Position numbers and translations under genes: made by a program. The notes below the pieces were generated by a model. The model saw only the letters and a list, made by a program, of their open reading frames with translations. It searched no databases and was not told the origin of the DNA. From positions 1-64,000 of the forward strand of contig NZ_FCOJ02000011.1 of the NCBI RefSeq assembly GCF_001545035.1: a DNA stretch of 64,000 bases. The letters are read 5' to 3'. This stretch comes from Caballeronia glebae. GTDB lineage: Bacteria; Pseudomonadota; Gammaproteobacteria; Burkholderiales; Burkholderiaceae. This document shows, in pieces, positions 7,575-17,286 of this stretch (the stretch's first letter is position 1; every line of letters begins with the position of its first letter).

Positions 7575-9014
7575 ATGAACAAGATTCTTCCCCTCTGCGC
7601 GCTCGTGTTGTGCGGCTGCACTGTCGGCCCCGATTTTCACGCCCCGCCGCCACCGGATACGCAGACTTACGTCAAGACGCCCGTGGCCGCGCAAGGCTTT
7701 CCAGCCGCCGATCACGCGTTGCCGCTCTGGTGGACGCAGTTCGGCTCCGACACGCTGAACCGTCTCGTCGATCGCGCATTGAGCGACAGTCCCACGCTCG
7801 ATCAAGCGCGCGCGAAGCTCGTGCAGGCGCGCGAAGACTATCGTGCGCAAGCGGGCGCGACGTACTTTCCCGCCGTCGATGCCTCGCTCTCCGGCACGCG
7901 TCAAAAGGTGGACCCCGCCGCGTTCGGCGTGCCCATTCCGAGCCCCGGGCCGTTCACGCTTTACGATGCATCCGTGAGTGTGTCTTACACGCTCGACGTT
8001 TTCGGCGGCGAGCGGCGAGCGCTCGAAGCATTGCGCGCGCAAGTGGATTACCAGTCGTTCGAGCTTGATGCGGCGCGGCTTTCGATCGCGGGCAATGTCG
8101 TTTCCACTGCTATCCGGCGCGCTTCGCTGCAGCAGCAGATCACGCTCACCGAGCGTCTCGTCGATGCGCAAGCCCGACAACTGTCGATCATGGAAGGCCG
8201 CCTGAACGCGGGTGGCGTGGCGCCCTTCGATGTGCGCAGCCAGCGCACGCTCGTCGAGCAAACGCGCGCGAGCCTTCCGTCGCTCGTTACGCAACGCGAT
8301 CAGGCCGATCACCGGCTTGCGGTGTTGCTGGGCGTCGAGCCATCCAAGGCCGACTTCGATGCGATCACGCTCGACTCGCTTCATCTGCCCGCCGACGTTG
8401 CGCTCACCTTGCCTTCGACGCTCGCACGCGAACGCCCCGATATCCGCGCATCGGAAGCATTGCTGCATCAGGCGAGCGCGAATGTGGGCGTGGCGACGGC
8501 CGATCTCTATCCGAAGTTTTCGCTCTCGGCGGGCGTGGGAACTCAGCGCACGAACATTCACGACATGCTCAATAGCCTGAACGTGTGGAACGTCGGCCTG
8601 AATTTGACGCAGCCGTTATTTCATGGCGGCGAACTGCGCGCGAAGAAGCGAGCGTCGGAAGCGGCCTACGATGCAGCCCTGCAAGCCTATCGACAGACCG
8701 TGCTGGACGCGTTGCAACAAGTCGCCGACAGCCTGACCGCGCTTCAAAACGACGCCGATGCAATTCGCGCGCGCGAAATCGCAGCGAACGAAGCGCAAGC
8801 CAATCTCGACACGACCACCGCACGTTACACGGCAGGCGGCGTGAGCCGCTTCGATCTGCTCGACACGCAACGTCAGGCGCTGCAGACTCAACTCGATTAC
8901 GCGCTCGCGCGAGCCAGCCGTCTTTCGGATACAGCCGCGCTCTTCCAGTCGCTGGGCGGCGCGGGCGAAGATATGAAAGCCGTAGGCAAACCGGTTGCAT
9001 CTGCAACTAATTAG
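7575..9014 (+). CDS. Outer-membrane efflux lipoprotein, NodT/OprM family
   Basis: Protein of 479 residues starting MNKILPLCALVLCGC, a lipoprotein signal with the lipid-attachment Cys at residue 15, followed by the family hallmark TVGPDF and LPLWWTQFG. Two outer-membrane efflux repeats follow; motifs such as ERPDIRASEALLHQASANVGVA mark the second repeat. It supplies the exit duct for the pump encoded just upstream, 10 bases away. The ATG at 7575 is chosen for the lipoprotein signal and the AGGGA 7 bases before it; the frame opens earlier inside the permease gene. Its stop codon overlaps the stop of the convergent synthetase gene. Confidence 0.92.
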   Translation: MNKILPLCALVLCGCTVGPDFHAPPPPDTQTYVKTPVAAQGFPAADHALPLWWTQFGSDTLNRLVDRALSDSPTLDQARAKLVQAREDYRAQAGATYFPAVDASLSGTRQKVDPAAFGVPIPSPGPFTLYDASVSVSYTLDVFGGERRALEALRAQVDYQSFELDAARLSIAGNVVSTAIRRASLQQQITLTERLVDAQARQLSIMEGRLNAGGVAPFDVRSQRTLVEQTRASLPSLVTQRDQADHRLAVLLGVEPSKADFDAITLDSLHLPADVALTLPSTLARERPDIRASEALLHQASANVGVATADLYPKFSLSAGVGTQRTNIHDMLNSLNVWNVGLNLTQPLFHGGELRAKKRASEAAYDAALQAYRQTVLDALQQVADSLTALQNDADAIRAREIAANEAQANLDTTTARYTAGGVSRFDLLDTQRQALQTQLDYALARASRLSDTAALFQSLGGAGEDMKAVGKPVASATN

Positions 9015-10536
9015 CGAGCCGTCCAAGCCGATGCTTGAGCACCTTGCCGCTCGCGGACACAGGCAATGCGTCGAGTATGCGAATCGAAGAAGGACGCTTG
9101 TAGGGCGCGAGCCGCTCGCCGACCCACTCCGCGAGTTCGCGTTCGTTCGCCGCGCAATCACGCCTCAATTCGACGAACGCGAGCACGTCCTCATTGCCTT
9201 GCACGCTTCGTCCGATCACGGCGGAATGCAACACGGCGGGATGACTGTTGAATGCCTGCTCCACTTCGGCGGGATACACGTTGAAACCCGAGCGGATGAT
9301 GAACTCCTTGCTGCGCCCGACGATATACAGATTGCCGCTCTCGAAGCGCGCGAGATCGCCGGTCTTGAGCCAGCCGTCCTCCGTCACCGTGGCCGCCGTT
9401 TGCGCCGCATCGCGGTAATAACCGAGCATCACGTTCGGGCCGCGCACCCATAGCTCGCCGGGATCGTCGGCGCCGCCTTGATGCGCGAGCGGCACAATGC
9501 GCGCCTCGACGCCGGGAATCAACGGACCGACAGACGAATCGCGCGCGGGCGCATCGAGCAGCGTGTTCGATACGGTCGGGCTGCTTTCGGTCATGCCGTA
9601 ACCGTTATGCAAGGGCACGCCGTAGAACGCCTCGGCAGCGGTCTTGAGCGACATGTCGAGTGGCGAGCCGCCGCAATAGACGAAGCGCAGCGATGGCGCA
9701 TTCAAGCCACCGCGCGGCGTGAAATGGTCGATCAGTTTTGCATGCATCGCGGGAACGCCCTGAAAGATCGTCATGCGTTCATCGCTAAGCACGCGTCCCG
9801 CGCGTCCGGCGTCGAAACGCGCCGCGAGACGCAGCGTCGCGCCCGCATACAGCGAACCGAGACACATGGATGCAAGACCGAACACATGCGAGATCGGCAG
9901 GACAGCATAGACGCGATCGCTGGAAACGACGCGACGCAGCGTGCTCGACACGGCCGCGACAAACAAAAGATTGCGATGCGACAGCATCACGCCCTTCGGC
10001 TCGCCTGTCGTTCCCGTCGTATAGATAAGCGCGGCGCATTGCTCGTCCGATGGCAGACCGTGCGGCTCCTGTTCGGAAGCTGCATCGATCTTGCCTAATG
10101 CAAACGCGCCGATGGGCGTCGCATCGAGCGATTCGACGCGGGCGCCGTCGCGTTGCGCATGATGCGCGGCATCGTCGGAGGTTTCGACGGTATAGAGCGC
10201 GATGCGCGGCCTGGCGTGCGCGCGGATCGCATCGAGTTCGACAGTGGACAATCGCGCGTTCGCGATGAGCGCCCATGCATCGAGACGACTTGCGGCAAAG
10301 AGCGATGCGACGAGCGCGACGCCGTTCTCGCCGATCAGCATGACGCGATCGCCGGGCCGCACACCCGCTACCGCGAGACGCGTGGCGAGCGCATCGACGG
10401 CATCGTCGAGTTGCGCATAGGTCAGCGTATGCGCGTCGTCATGCAATGCGATGTGATCGGGATGCGCCTTCGCGCCGCGCGAGACGATCGCGTCGATGCG
10501 CGCGGGCAGCGACGCGATGAGCTGTTTCGTATCCAT
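9007..10536 (-). CDS. Acyl-CoA synthetase (AMP-forming), class I adenylate-forming enzyme
   Basis: Protein of 509 residues that should activate a carboxylic acid to its acyl-CoA through an acyl-adenylate. Visible motifs are the P-loop TTGTTGEPKG (residues 173-182), the YGMTES adenine-binding motif, the TGD hinge region, and the catalytic lysine in SASGK (Lys498). Length and order are typical. Specificity is unknown. It is the last of ten same-strand genes and starts 50 bases after the SMP-30 gene, so it may belong to that operon and could activate the acid released by the pathway. The ATG at 10536 fits the family's usual N-terminus; the frame extends upstream without similarity. Confidence 0.88.
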   Translation of the reverse strand: MDTKQLIASLPARIDAIVSRGAKAHPDHIALHDDAHTLTYAQLDDAVDALATRLAVAGVRPGDRVMLIGENGVALVASLFAASRLDAWALIANARLSTVELDAIRAHARPRIALYTVETSDDAAHHAQRDGARVESLDATPIGAFALGKIDAASEQEPHGLPSDEQCAALIYTTGTTGEPKGVMLSHRNLLFVAAVSSTLRRVVSSDRVYAVLPISHVFGLASMCLGSLYAGATLRLAARFDAGRAGRVLSDERMTIFQGVPAMHAKLIDHFTPRGGLNAPSLRFVYCGGSPLDMSLKTAAEAFYGVPLHNGYGMTESSPTVSNTLLDAPARDSSVGPLIPGVEARIVPLAHQGGADDPGELWVRGPNVMLGYYRDAAQTAATVTEDGWLKTGDLARFESGNLYIVGRSKEFIIRSGFNVYPAEVEQAFNSHPAVLHSAVIGRSVQGNEDVLAFVELRRDCAANERELAEWVGERLAPYKRPSSIRILDALPVSASGKVLKHRLGRLAN

Positions 10537-10586
10537 GTCGTGCGATATCGTTCGTGACTCCAAGGCCGCATGATAACGCTCAGGCG

Positions 10587-11489
10587 CTATCCCGCGAAAC
10601 GCGGTTCGGGAATGCCGCGCACGCCGACGCCCGTCACCGCGAACAGGCCGCCCTTGTCGCGCTCCTTCTGCGGAATGCCCCACATCGGGCGGCCCATCGT
10701 CGATACATAGAGGATGTCGAGATTCGGCCCGCCGAACATCACGCTCGTCAGATTGCGCACCGGAAACGGCACGATGCGATCGAGCCTGCCGTCGGGTGCG
10801 AAGCGCAGAATGCGCCCGCCGAACACGAGCGCGGACCACACATAGCCTTCCTCGTCGACGGTCGCGCCATCGAACGTGCCCGCCATGTCATGCGCGGATG
10901 CGAACAGGCGCTTGTTCGTCGCCGCACCGGTTTCGATGTCGTAATCGTAGGCGTACATCTCCTTGCTGTACGTGTCGGTGAAGTAGAACGTCTTGTTGTC
11001 GGGGCTCCAGCATGGACCGTTCGAGCAACTGATGCCGCTGTCGAGCCGCGTGACCCTGCCATCCGTATCGAGCCGGTAAAGCCCGCCGCTGCGCGTCGAG
11101 CGCTGACCGCGATCCGCGTCGTAGCGGTCGAAGTCGTAAGCCATGGTGCCGGCGATAAAACGGCCCCGTCGATCCACCTTTCCGTCGTTGAAGCGCGTCT
11201 CGGGATCGTCGCTTTCGGGATCGGCGATGAACTGCACGGTCTGCGCTTCGAAGTCGTAGAAATGCAGGCCGTTCGCGAGCGCGACTACCGCGCCGCCTTG
11301 CTCGCGCAACGCCATCGAGCCGATGTGACGCGGCACGAAATAGCGCTTCACGTCGCCGCCGTCCGCGCGGCAGCTATAGATTTCCGCGGCGGTGCTGTCG
11401 ATCCAGTACAGCCGTTCCTCCTTCACGTCCCAGAGCGGTCCTTCGCCGAGGTGATTGTTCGCATCGACCAGCAAGCGTACTTCGGCCAT
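10587..11489 (-). CDS. SMP-30/gluconolactonase family lactonase
   Basis: Protein of 300 residues with a six-bladed propeller expected. Metal-binding and catalytic positions of the family are recognisable: Glu16 in LGEGPLW, Asn and Asp in RFNDGKVD, Asn in ISCSNGPCW and Asp in FTDTYSKEMYAYDYD. Members hydrolyse aldonolactones or other sugar lactones in the cytoplasm and need a divalent metal. Within the operon it would open the lactone made by a sugar dehydrogenase. It starts 15 bases after the dehydrogenase gene. Confidence 0.9.
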   Translation of the reverse strand: MAEVRLLVDANNHLGEGPLWDVKEERLYWIDSTAAEIYSCRADGGDVKRYFVPRHIGSMALREQGGAVVALANGLHFYDFEAQTVQFIADPESDDPETRFNDGKVDRRGRFIAGTMAYDFDRYDADRGQRSTRSGGLYRLDTDGRVTRLDSGISCSNGPCWSPDNKTFYFTDTYSKEMYAYDYDIETGAATNKRLFASAHDMAGTFDGATVDEEGYVWSALVFGGRILRFAPDGRLDRIVPFPVRNLTSVMFGGPNLDILYVSTMGRPMWGIPQKERDKGGLFAVTGVGVRGIPEPRFAG

Positions 11490-11504
11490 CGTCGTCTCCT
11501 TTGG

Positions 11505-12449
11505 TCAGGCTTCACCGTCTTCGATATCGCGCCGATGCGCGAGCAGCGCCATCAGACGGCGATCGCGCCAGCGGCTGCGTTCTTCGATCTGCTCGCGCGG
11601 CAGCACCGCGCGGCGTTCGGCATCGAGCTTGCCGAGCGTCTCGGCGGACCAGTCGAACGGCAGGCGTCCCGCAGCGATGCTCTTGTACGTGCCGCCGTAG
11701 CGCGCGGCGTAGTCGGCCACGCCGCCTGGCGCGTTCAGGTCGATCGTTTCGAATGGCCCCATGAACGACCAGCGCATCGCGAGTCCATCGCGTATCACGG
11801 TGTCTAGATCGGCGGCGCTCGCATAACCTTGCTCGTACAGACTCAGCGCCTCGTCGAGCAATGCGCCTTGCAGACGATTGAGCAGAAAGCCCGAGATCTC
11901 GCGATTGACGGTCACGGGTTTTTGCCGTGCTTCTTCGTAGACGGCGCGAGCGCGTTCCATCGTGTCCCGCGAAGTCCACGGCGCGCCGCACAACTCGACG
12001 AGCGGCACGAGCGACGGCGGATTCACCGGATGCGCAACGAGGCAGCGCGCGCGGCCGTCGATGCCTTCCGTGAACATCGATGCCGGCAAACCCGATGTCG
12101 AACTCGCAAGAATCGAATCGGGCTTCGTGAGCCGGTCCAGTTCGATGAACAACGCGCGCTTCGCCTCCACCACTTCCGCGATGTTCTCCTGCACGAGATC
12201 GGCCTCGGCGACGGCATCGGCGAGGTGTTCGCGTGCGGTGATGCGAGACACGACCGTATCGACGGATTCATCGATCAGATCGAACGACGCTAGATCCTGC
12301 ACGCTCTCGCGGATCGCGGGAATCGCGCCGTCGAGCATCGCCTTCGATGCATCGTGGATCGTCACGTCGAAGCCGCTCTTCGCGAAGACGATCGCCCACG
12401 CGCGGCCGATGCGGCCCGAACCGATCACCGCAATGTTTTTCGCTTGCAT
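11505..12449 (-). CDS. 3-hydroxyacyl-CoA-dehydrogenase-fold beta-hydroxyacid dehydrogenase (carnitine dehydrogenase / CRYL1-like)
   Basis: Protein of 314 residues with an N-terminal Rossmann fold (GSGRIG, residues 10-15), the conserved SSTSGLP and AHPVNPP segments, and the C-terminal dimerising domain (GFLLNRLQGALLDEA). Single-chain relatives of this length are L-carnitine 3-dehydrogenase and L-gulonate 3-dehydrogenase (CRYL1), which oxidise a free 3-hydroxy acid to the 3-keto acid, rather than the fatty-acid enzymes. The neighbouring BKACE gene, whose family cleaves beta-keto acids, supports that reading. Substrate is not determinable here. It lies 26 bases after the fused permease gene. Confidence 0.85.
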   Translation of the reverse strand: MQAKNIAVIGSGRIGRAWAIVFAKSGFDVTIHDASKAMLDGAIPAIRESVQDLASFDLIDESVDTVVSRITAREHLADAVAEADLVQENIAEVVEAKRALFIELDRLTKPDSILASSTSGLPASMFTEGIDGRARCLVAHPVNPPSLVPLVELCGAPWTSRDTMERARAVYEEARQKPVTVNREISGFLLNRLQGALLDEALSLYEQGYASAADLDTVIRDGLAMRWSFMGPFETIDLNAPGGVADYAARYGGTYKSIAAGRLPFDWSAETLGKLDAERRAVLPREQIEERSRWRDRRLMALLAHRRDIEDGEA

Positions 12450-12475
12450 CTGTATCTGGTCCTCGTTCGAGTTGG

Positions 12476-14575
12476 TTAGCCCTTCTTGTCCCGCAACGTG
12501 ATGACCGCCGCCAGCACGACGAGTCCGTTGATGATGTCGCGCACCGCCGGCGGCACGGTGGTTCCCGCGAGCAAGGTCCCGAGCGCGGTGAGCAACAACG
12601 CGCCGCCGAACACGCCGAGATAGTGCCCGCGTCCGCCTGTGATCAATGCGCCGCCGACGACCACCACGGCAATCGACGGCAGCAGATACGGATCGCCCAT
12701 GCCGAGAAACGCTTGCGAACTAAATCCGGCGAGCAGCAGGCCGACGATCGCCGAGCACAGACCCGAGAGGCAATACACGGCGATCAGCGTCGTGCCGACT
12801 CGCACGCCCGACAGCTTCGCCGCGACCGGCGAATTGCCGAGCGCATACACGCGCCGGCCGAACGGCGTGCGATGCAGCAGCAGCAATGCGATCACGAGAA
12901 ACACCGGCACGCTCCACGCCGCGAGCGACAGCGGTCCGAAGCGCTCATTGGTGAATTCGCTGATCGTCGCTGGCGACCATCCCTGCGGCGAGCCGTTGCA
13001 ATAGATGAGCGTCAGGCCTTGCAGCAAGCCGTTCGCCGCGAGCGTGACGACGATCGGCGGCAAGCCGAGCATCACGACGCCCACGCCGTTGAACACGCCG
13101 ACGAGCAAGCCGACGACGAGCACCAGCGGCACCGCCCACGCGGCCGCGCCGTTCACGCCGTGCGTGAGTCCCGTCAACAGCACGCCGGATAGCGTGATGA
13201 GCCAGGGCATCGACAAGTCGAGTCCCCCCGTCAGGATCACCGCGCCCTGGCCCAGACCAAGAATCGCGAGAAACAAGGTCAACGTGAGCAGGCTGCTATA
13301 GAAGTTCGCGCTGACGAGCACGCCCGGGCCATAAACGAAGCCCGTGATGATCACCACTGCAAAGAACAACACATAAGCCGGCACGACATATTTGACCCAT
13401 TCGCGATTGCGCTCGATCCAGTCGGCAATCGGGCGGCCCTTAAGCTCCGTGTTCTCGACCGGCCGAAAATCGTCGACTTCGAACGCAACGCGCCGGGCAT
13501 TTTTGTCGTCGCGTGCGCGCGTGCCCGTTCGCACCGCCTTGAGCCACTGCGCCGCGTGACGCGCGCATTCGTGCGCCGCGGATTGCTTGCCGATCGACGA
13601 ACCGAGCACCGCGAGAATCAGGATCACCGCTTCGGCAATCGTTGTGAAGAACGCCGATACGTTCAGCACGAGCAGAATGTTCACGGTGATCATCAGCGTC
13701 ATGGCGGCGAACACGGTGCCGACGCAACCGCCTCGTCCGCCGCCGAGCAGCGTGCCGCCGAGCACGACCGCCGTGAACATCGAGAGCAGAAGCGGACGGC
13801 CGACTAGCGGATCGGCCGAACCCGTCTGCGCCGATACATAGAGACCCGCCGCCGCGTAGAACATGCCCGCGAGCGCGTAGGTCGCGATGCGATAGCGCGT
13901 GACCGGCATGCCGTTCGCGTAGGCGCCGTCCGGGTCGCTGCCGAGCGCGTAGAGACCCACGCCGAAACGCGTGCGCTTGATGAACGACCAGATCAGCAAC
14001 GCGAGAATCAGCAAGGCCGCCGACATCGGCATCTTGTCGGGGATGAGATCGGCGGTGAGCACCGCGCCGAACTGGTCGCCGACGCTGCCGCCCGGCTTGT
14101 TCTGAATCAGCAGCGTGAGGCCTTGCACCATGAACATCGTCGCGAGCGTGACGACGATCGATTGCAGGCGAAACCATGCGATCAACGCGCCGTTCACGAG
14201 CCCGATGCCGCCGCCGATCGCGAGAATGAGCGCGGCGCCGCCCCATTGCTCGACGGGCGATCCCTGCACGAAGCGCACGGCGAGCACGTTCGCGAGCGAC
14301 ACGACCGCCGACGCCGACAGATCGAAGCCGCCCGACAACACGACGATGGTCTGCCCGATCGCCGCGAGCGCGAGCGTGGCCGAGCTCGAAATCACCGATC
14401 CGATGTCGTAGAGCCCGACGGGTGTCGCGGACAGCGCGACCCATCCGGCGAGCATCGCGAGCAACGCGCTGATCGCGATGATGAGCCCGCGATGATGATC
14501 GATGCGCGCGCCCAATCCCAGGCGCGCGCCCGGCCGCACGATCTCGCTATCGGGCGACGCAACGGCTATCTTCAT
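12476..14575 (-). CDS. Fused double-permease of a sugar ABC importer (two RbsC-like domains)
   Basis: Protein of 699 residues holding two complete RbsC/BPD_transp_2 domains in one chain. Domain 1 is about residues 20-335 (motifs GGFDLSASAVVSLANV and GGTLLGGGRG); domain 2 is about 400-699 (GGLDLSMPWLITLSG and GGALITGGRGHYLGVFGG). A hydrophilic, charged linker of about 60 residues joins them and should lie in the cytoplasm. The single uninterrupted frame shows no sign of a recent frameshift. RbsC-type importers normally use two permease chains, so this protein alone could form the channel. The ATG at 14575 (GAGAGG 6 bases upstream) is preferred over the in-frame TTG at 14581. Confidence 0.88.
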   Translation of the reverse strand: MKIAVASPDSEIVRPGARLGLGARIDHHRGLIIAISALLAMLAGWVALSATPVGLYDIGSVISSSATLALAAIGQTIVVLSGGFDLSASAVVSLANVLAVRFVQGSPVEQWGGAALILAIGGGIGLVNGALIAWFRLQSIVVTLATMFMVQGLTLLIQNKPGGSVGDQFGAVLTADLIPDKMPMSAALLILALLIWSFIKRTRFGVGLYALGSDPDGAYANGMPVTRYRIATYALAGMFYAAAGLYVSAQTGSADPLVGRPLLLSMFTAVVLGGTLLGGGRGGCVGTVFAAMTLMITVNILLVLNVSAFFTTIAEAVILILAVLGSSIGKQSAAHECARHAAQWLKAVRTGTRARDDKNARRVAFEVDDFRPVENTELKGRPIADWIERNREWVKYVVPAYVLFFAVVIITGFVYGPGVLVSANFYSSLLTLTLFLAILGLGQGAVILTGGLDLSMPWLITLSGVLLTGLTHGVNGAAAWAVPLVLVVGLLVGVFNGVGVVMLGLPPIVVTLAANGLLQGLTLIYCNGSPQGWSPATISEFTNERFGPLSLAAWSVPVFLVIALLLLHRTPFGRRVYALGNSPVAAKLSGVRVGTTLIAVYCLSGLCSAIVGLLLAGFSSQAFLGMGDPYLLPSIAVVVVGGALITGGRGHYLGVFGGALLLTALGTLLAGTTVPPAVRDIINGLVVLAAVITLRDKKG

Positions 14576-14585
14576 GAGCAACCTC

Positions 14586-16097
14586 TCAACTGGAAAGCAT
14601 CTTGCGCATCACGTTTTCTTCGGTCAGCGCGTCGCCGGTCAACTCGCCGGCATTGCGCCCGCGATACATCACCGAGACGCGGTCGCATACGTTGACGAGT
14701 TCGGGCACGTCCGTCGAATAGAAAAGCACGGAGCCGCCCGCCGCCGCGAACGCGCGCATCAACACGAAGATCTGATGCTTGGTGCCGACGTCGATGCCGC
14801 GCGTCGGATCGAACATGAGCCACACGCGACTTTGCGTGAGCAGCCACTTGGCCATCGCGATCTTCTGCTGATTGCCGCCGGAAAACGACAGGCACGGCTT
14901 GTATAGCGCGCGCGGATTCACTTCCATCTGCGCGAGCGCGCGACGGATCGCGGCCTGCTCGCGACGGCGATCGATGAGGCCGAAGCGCGCATAGCGGCCG
15001 ATCACCGGAAGCGATACGTTCTCGCCGCCGGGCAAGCGCAGGAACAGGCCTTCGGTCTTGCGGTCTTCGGGCAGAAAGCTCGTCGATACGCCGGCCTTGA
15101 GCGAATCCGCCGTCGATGTCAGCGTGACCGGCCGGCCGTCGATGCGAATCTCGCCATCGTCGATGTAGGTCGCGCCGAACAGCGCCTCGAAAAGCTCGCG
15201 TTGCCCCATGCCCTGCAGCGCCGCGATGCCGTGCACTTCGCCCGGCTTCACGGCGAGATCGAAATCGGTGACGACGCCATCGACGCGAACGTTGCGCGTC
15301 TCGATCGCCGGCGTCGCATCGCTTTGCACCGACGTGACCTTCGGCGGATACTTCGCCTCCATCGAACGGCCGATGACGAGACGGATCACTTCGTCGTCCG
15401 ATATATCGGTGGCATCGAACGCGCCCACGTCGCGGCCATTGCGATACACCGTGAGGCTGTCGCAGAACTCGCGCACTTCCTGCATGCGGTGCGAGATGAA
15501 CACGAAGGTGACGTCTCTCGCCTTCAATTCGTCGATGCGCCTCGAAAGCCACGCGACATCGCGACCCGACAACGCCGAAGTCGGTTCATCGAGCAGCAGC
15601 ACTTTCGGGCCGCGCACGATCGCCTTCGCAATCTCGATCTTCTGTCGAACGGGCAACGAAAGATCGCGGATATACGCGCCGGGACGCACGTCGGAGAGTT
15701 CGAGCTTGTCGAGCCATTCCGCCGCTTGCCGCTGCGCTTCGCGCTTCTTGATGCGCCCGAGAAAGCCGGTCGGCTCATACGACAGCAACAGGTTCTGCGC
15801 GACCGTGAGATCGCGCACGAGCGTCATCTCCTGAAACGCGGTCTGCACGCCCGCGCGATGCGCGTCCTTCGGGCTCTTCATCGTCACGTCGCTGCCCATC
15901 ACGCGGATACTGCCCGCGTCGGGCTGCATCAATCCCGACAGCAGCTTGACCGTGGTGGACTTACCCGCGCCGTTCTCGCCCAGCAGCGCATGCACCGCGC
16001 CGCGCTTCACCGAGAACGACGCGCCATCGAGCGCGACGGTCGCGCCGAAGCGCTTCGTCACCTTCGACAGATCGATCGCCAATGATGCATCGTTCAT
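14586..16097 (-). CDS. Sugar ABC transporter ATP-binding protein (RbsA/XylG-like)
   Basis: Protein of 503 residues with two nucleotide-binding domains, the usual arrangement for carbohydrate importers of the RbsA class. The first has Walker A GENGAGKST (about residues 40-48), LLLDEPTSAL and SHRMQEV. The second has a degenerate Walker A region (ALQGMGQREL), signature FSGGNQQK and Walker B LMFDPTRGIDVG, with Asp-Pro in place of the common Asp-Glu-Pro; such asymmetry is common in this class. The ATG at 16097 has GGAGG 7 bases upstream; the GTG at 16103 would sit almost on the ribosome-binding site. It precedes the permease by 10 bases. Confidence 0.9.
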   Translation of the reverse strand: MNDASLAIDLSKVTKRFGATVALDGASFSVKRGAVHALLGENGAGKSTTVKLLSGLMQPDAGSIRVMGSDVTMKSPKDAHRAGVQTAFQEMTLVRDLTVAQNLLLSYEPTGFLGRIKKREAQRQAAEWLDKLELSDVRPGAYIRDLSLPVRQKIEIAKAIVRGPKVLLLDEPTSALSGRDVAWLSRRIDELKARDVTFVFISHRMQEVREFCDSLTVYRNGRDVGAFDATDISDDEVIRLVIGRSMEAKYPPKVTSVQSDATPAIETRNVRVDGVVTDFDLAVKPGEVHGIAALQGMGQRELFEALFGATYIDDGEIRIDGRPVTLTSTADSLKAGVSTSFLPEDRKTEGLFLRLPGGENVSLPVIGRYARFGLIDRRREQAAIRRALAQMEVNPRALYKPCLSFSGGNQQKIAMAKWLLTQSRVWLMFDPTRGIDVGTKHQIFVLMRAFAAAGGSVLFYSTDVPELVNVCDRVSVMYRGRNAGELTGDALTEENVMRKMLSS

Positions 16098-16118
16098 CGT
16101 CACGCCTCCGCCCCGATC

Positions 16119-17246
16119 TCAGTCCTGATTGCCCGTGAGCGCCGCGTTGAAGCCCACTTCCTTCGTGTCTTCAGAGTAGATGTCGGCGAACCAGCCCGGC
16201 GGCACCTTGTCCGGCGGGAACGCGGTGCAGCCCGCCTTCAGTTCGTCGATGCTGCCGGTCTTGCAAAGCTTCGATTCCGAGGTCAGCACGAGCGGCAGCT
16301 TGAGCGTCACGCGCGCCGGAAAGTCGCCACCGTCGAGCTTCTTCACGGCCATCTTGAGCGCCATTGCGCCGGAGTACGGAGGCGCGCCGTAAGAGATCGA
16401 GCGATAGCCGATCGAGCGATAGCCGCCCTGTCCCTTCACTTCGCCCGGCGGCAGCATCTGCACGCGATGCCCGTTCGACGATTCGCCCGCGCACGGCTTG
16501 ATCTTGTCGTCGGCGATGCCCGCTTCGAGCTGCATCGACGCCGCCGTGAAGCAGCCCACCTGCATCCACAGGCCGTCGATCTTGTCCCAGCTATTCGTCG
16601 CGAGAATCTTCGAAAGCTCGGTCTTCGCGGTCGCCTGACTCCACATGCCGGTTCCTTCCGCGACGATCTTGATCCCCGGATACTTCGCGAACACGGCCTT
16701 GGCCGCTTCGGTGCGCGCGCGGTCGACCGACGTGCCCGGCACACCCGTGATCATCACGACATTGCCCTTGCCGTTGATGGTCTTCGCGAGCCATTCGGCG
16801 GTGACGGTGCCGGCCTGATGCTGATCGATCGTCACGTTGTGCGCGCACGGCTCGGTCACTTCGCCGTCATACGCCGCGACGACGACGCCCTTCGAGCACG
16901 CGTTCTTGATCGCGCGATTGAGCGCCGTCGGCGAGATCGGATAGATGACGATGGCCTTCGCGCCCGCCTGCACCATCGAGTTGATCTGCTGGATCTGCTT
17001 CTGCGCATCGGTGCCCGCGACCTGCACTTCGAGATCGACCTTGTCCTTCAGGCCCGGCGTATTGGCCATTGCCTTGACCATGTTCGCGGCTTCCGTCTGC
17101 CAGTCGTTGCCGACATAGCTCATCGACAAGAAGATCTTGTATTTGCCGGCCGCGTGCGCCGTGCCCGAGACGGCGAGCGCCGCTGCGAATGCGAGGCCGA
17201 GCGCGGCCCGTCCCGCATGACGAATCGACTGCGTCAATGCTTTCAT
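16119..17246 (-). CDS. Periplasmic sugar-binding protein of the ABC importer (RbsB/peripla_BP_4-like)
   Basis: Protein of 375 residues with a signal peptide (cleaved after AHA, about residue 32) and a type I periplasmic binding fold: FLSMSYVGNDWQ near the start, NSMVQAGAKAIVIYPISPTALN, and the hinge GVPGTSVDRARTEAAK. Several cysteines may form disulfides in the periplasm. GGAGGA lies 4 bases before the ATG. Residues GYRSI occur twice in a row, from a perfect 15-base tandem repeat (16395-16424). The ligand is unknown, but neighbouring enzymes suggest a sugar or sugar acid. Confidence 0.9.
   Translation of the reverse strand: MKALTQSIRHAGRAALGLAFAAALAVSGTAHAAGKYKIFLSMSYVGNDWQTEAANMVKAMANTPGLKDKVDLEVQVAGTDAQKQIQQINSMVQAGAKAIVIYPISPTALNRAIKNACSKGVVVAAYDGEVTEPCAHNVTIDQHQAGTVTAEWLAKTINGKGNVVMITGVPGTSVDRARTEAAKAVFAKYPGIKIVAEGTGMWSQATAKTELSKILATNSWDKIDGLWMQVGCFTAASMQLEAGIADDKIKPCAGESSNGHRVQMLPPGEVKGQGGYRSIGYRSISYGAPPYSGAMALKMAVKKLDGGDFPARVTLKLPLVLTSESKLCKTGSIDELKAGCTAFPPDKVPPGWFADIYSEDTKEVGFNAALTGNQD
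16395..16424. repeat. Perfect 15-base tandem duplication inside the binding-protein gene
   Basis: Two adjacent copies of GATCGAGCGATAGCC. The repeat is in frame and duplicates GYRSI in the protein close to a GAPPYSGA segment. Confidence 0.9.
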
Positions 17247-17286
17247 GTCTTCCTCCGGTCTTCGTATGGTTATGAAGCGAGCGCTT

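Noticed and set aside
12476-14575. Fused permease as a possible assembly or frameshift artefact
   Set aside because: The linker is in frame, has protein-like composition, and neither domain is truncated.
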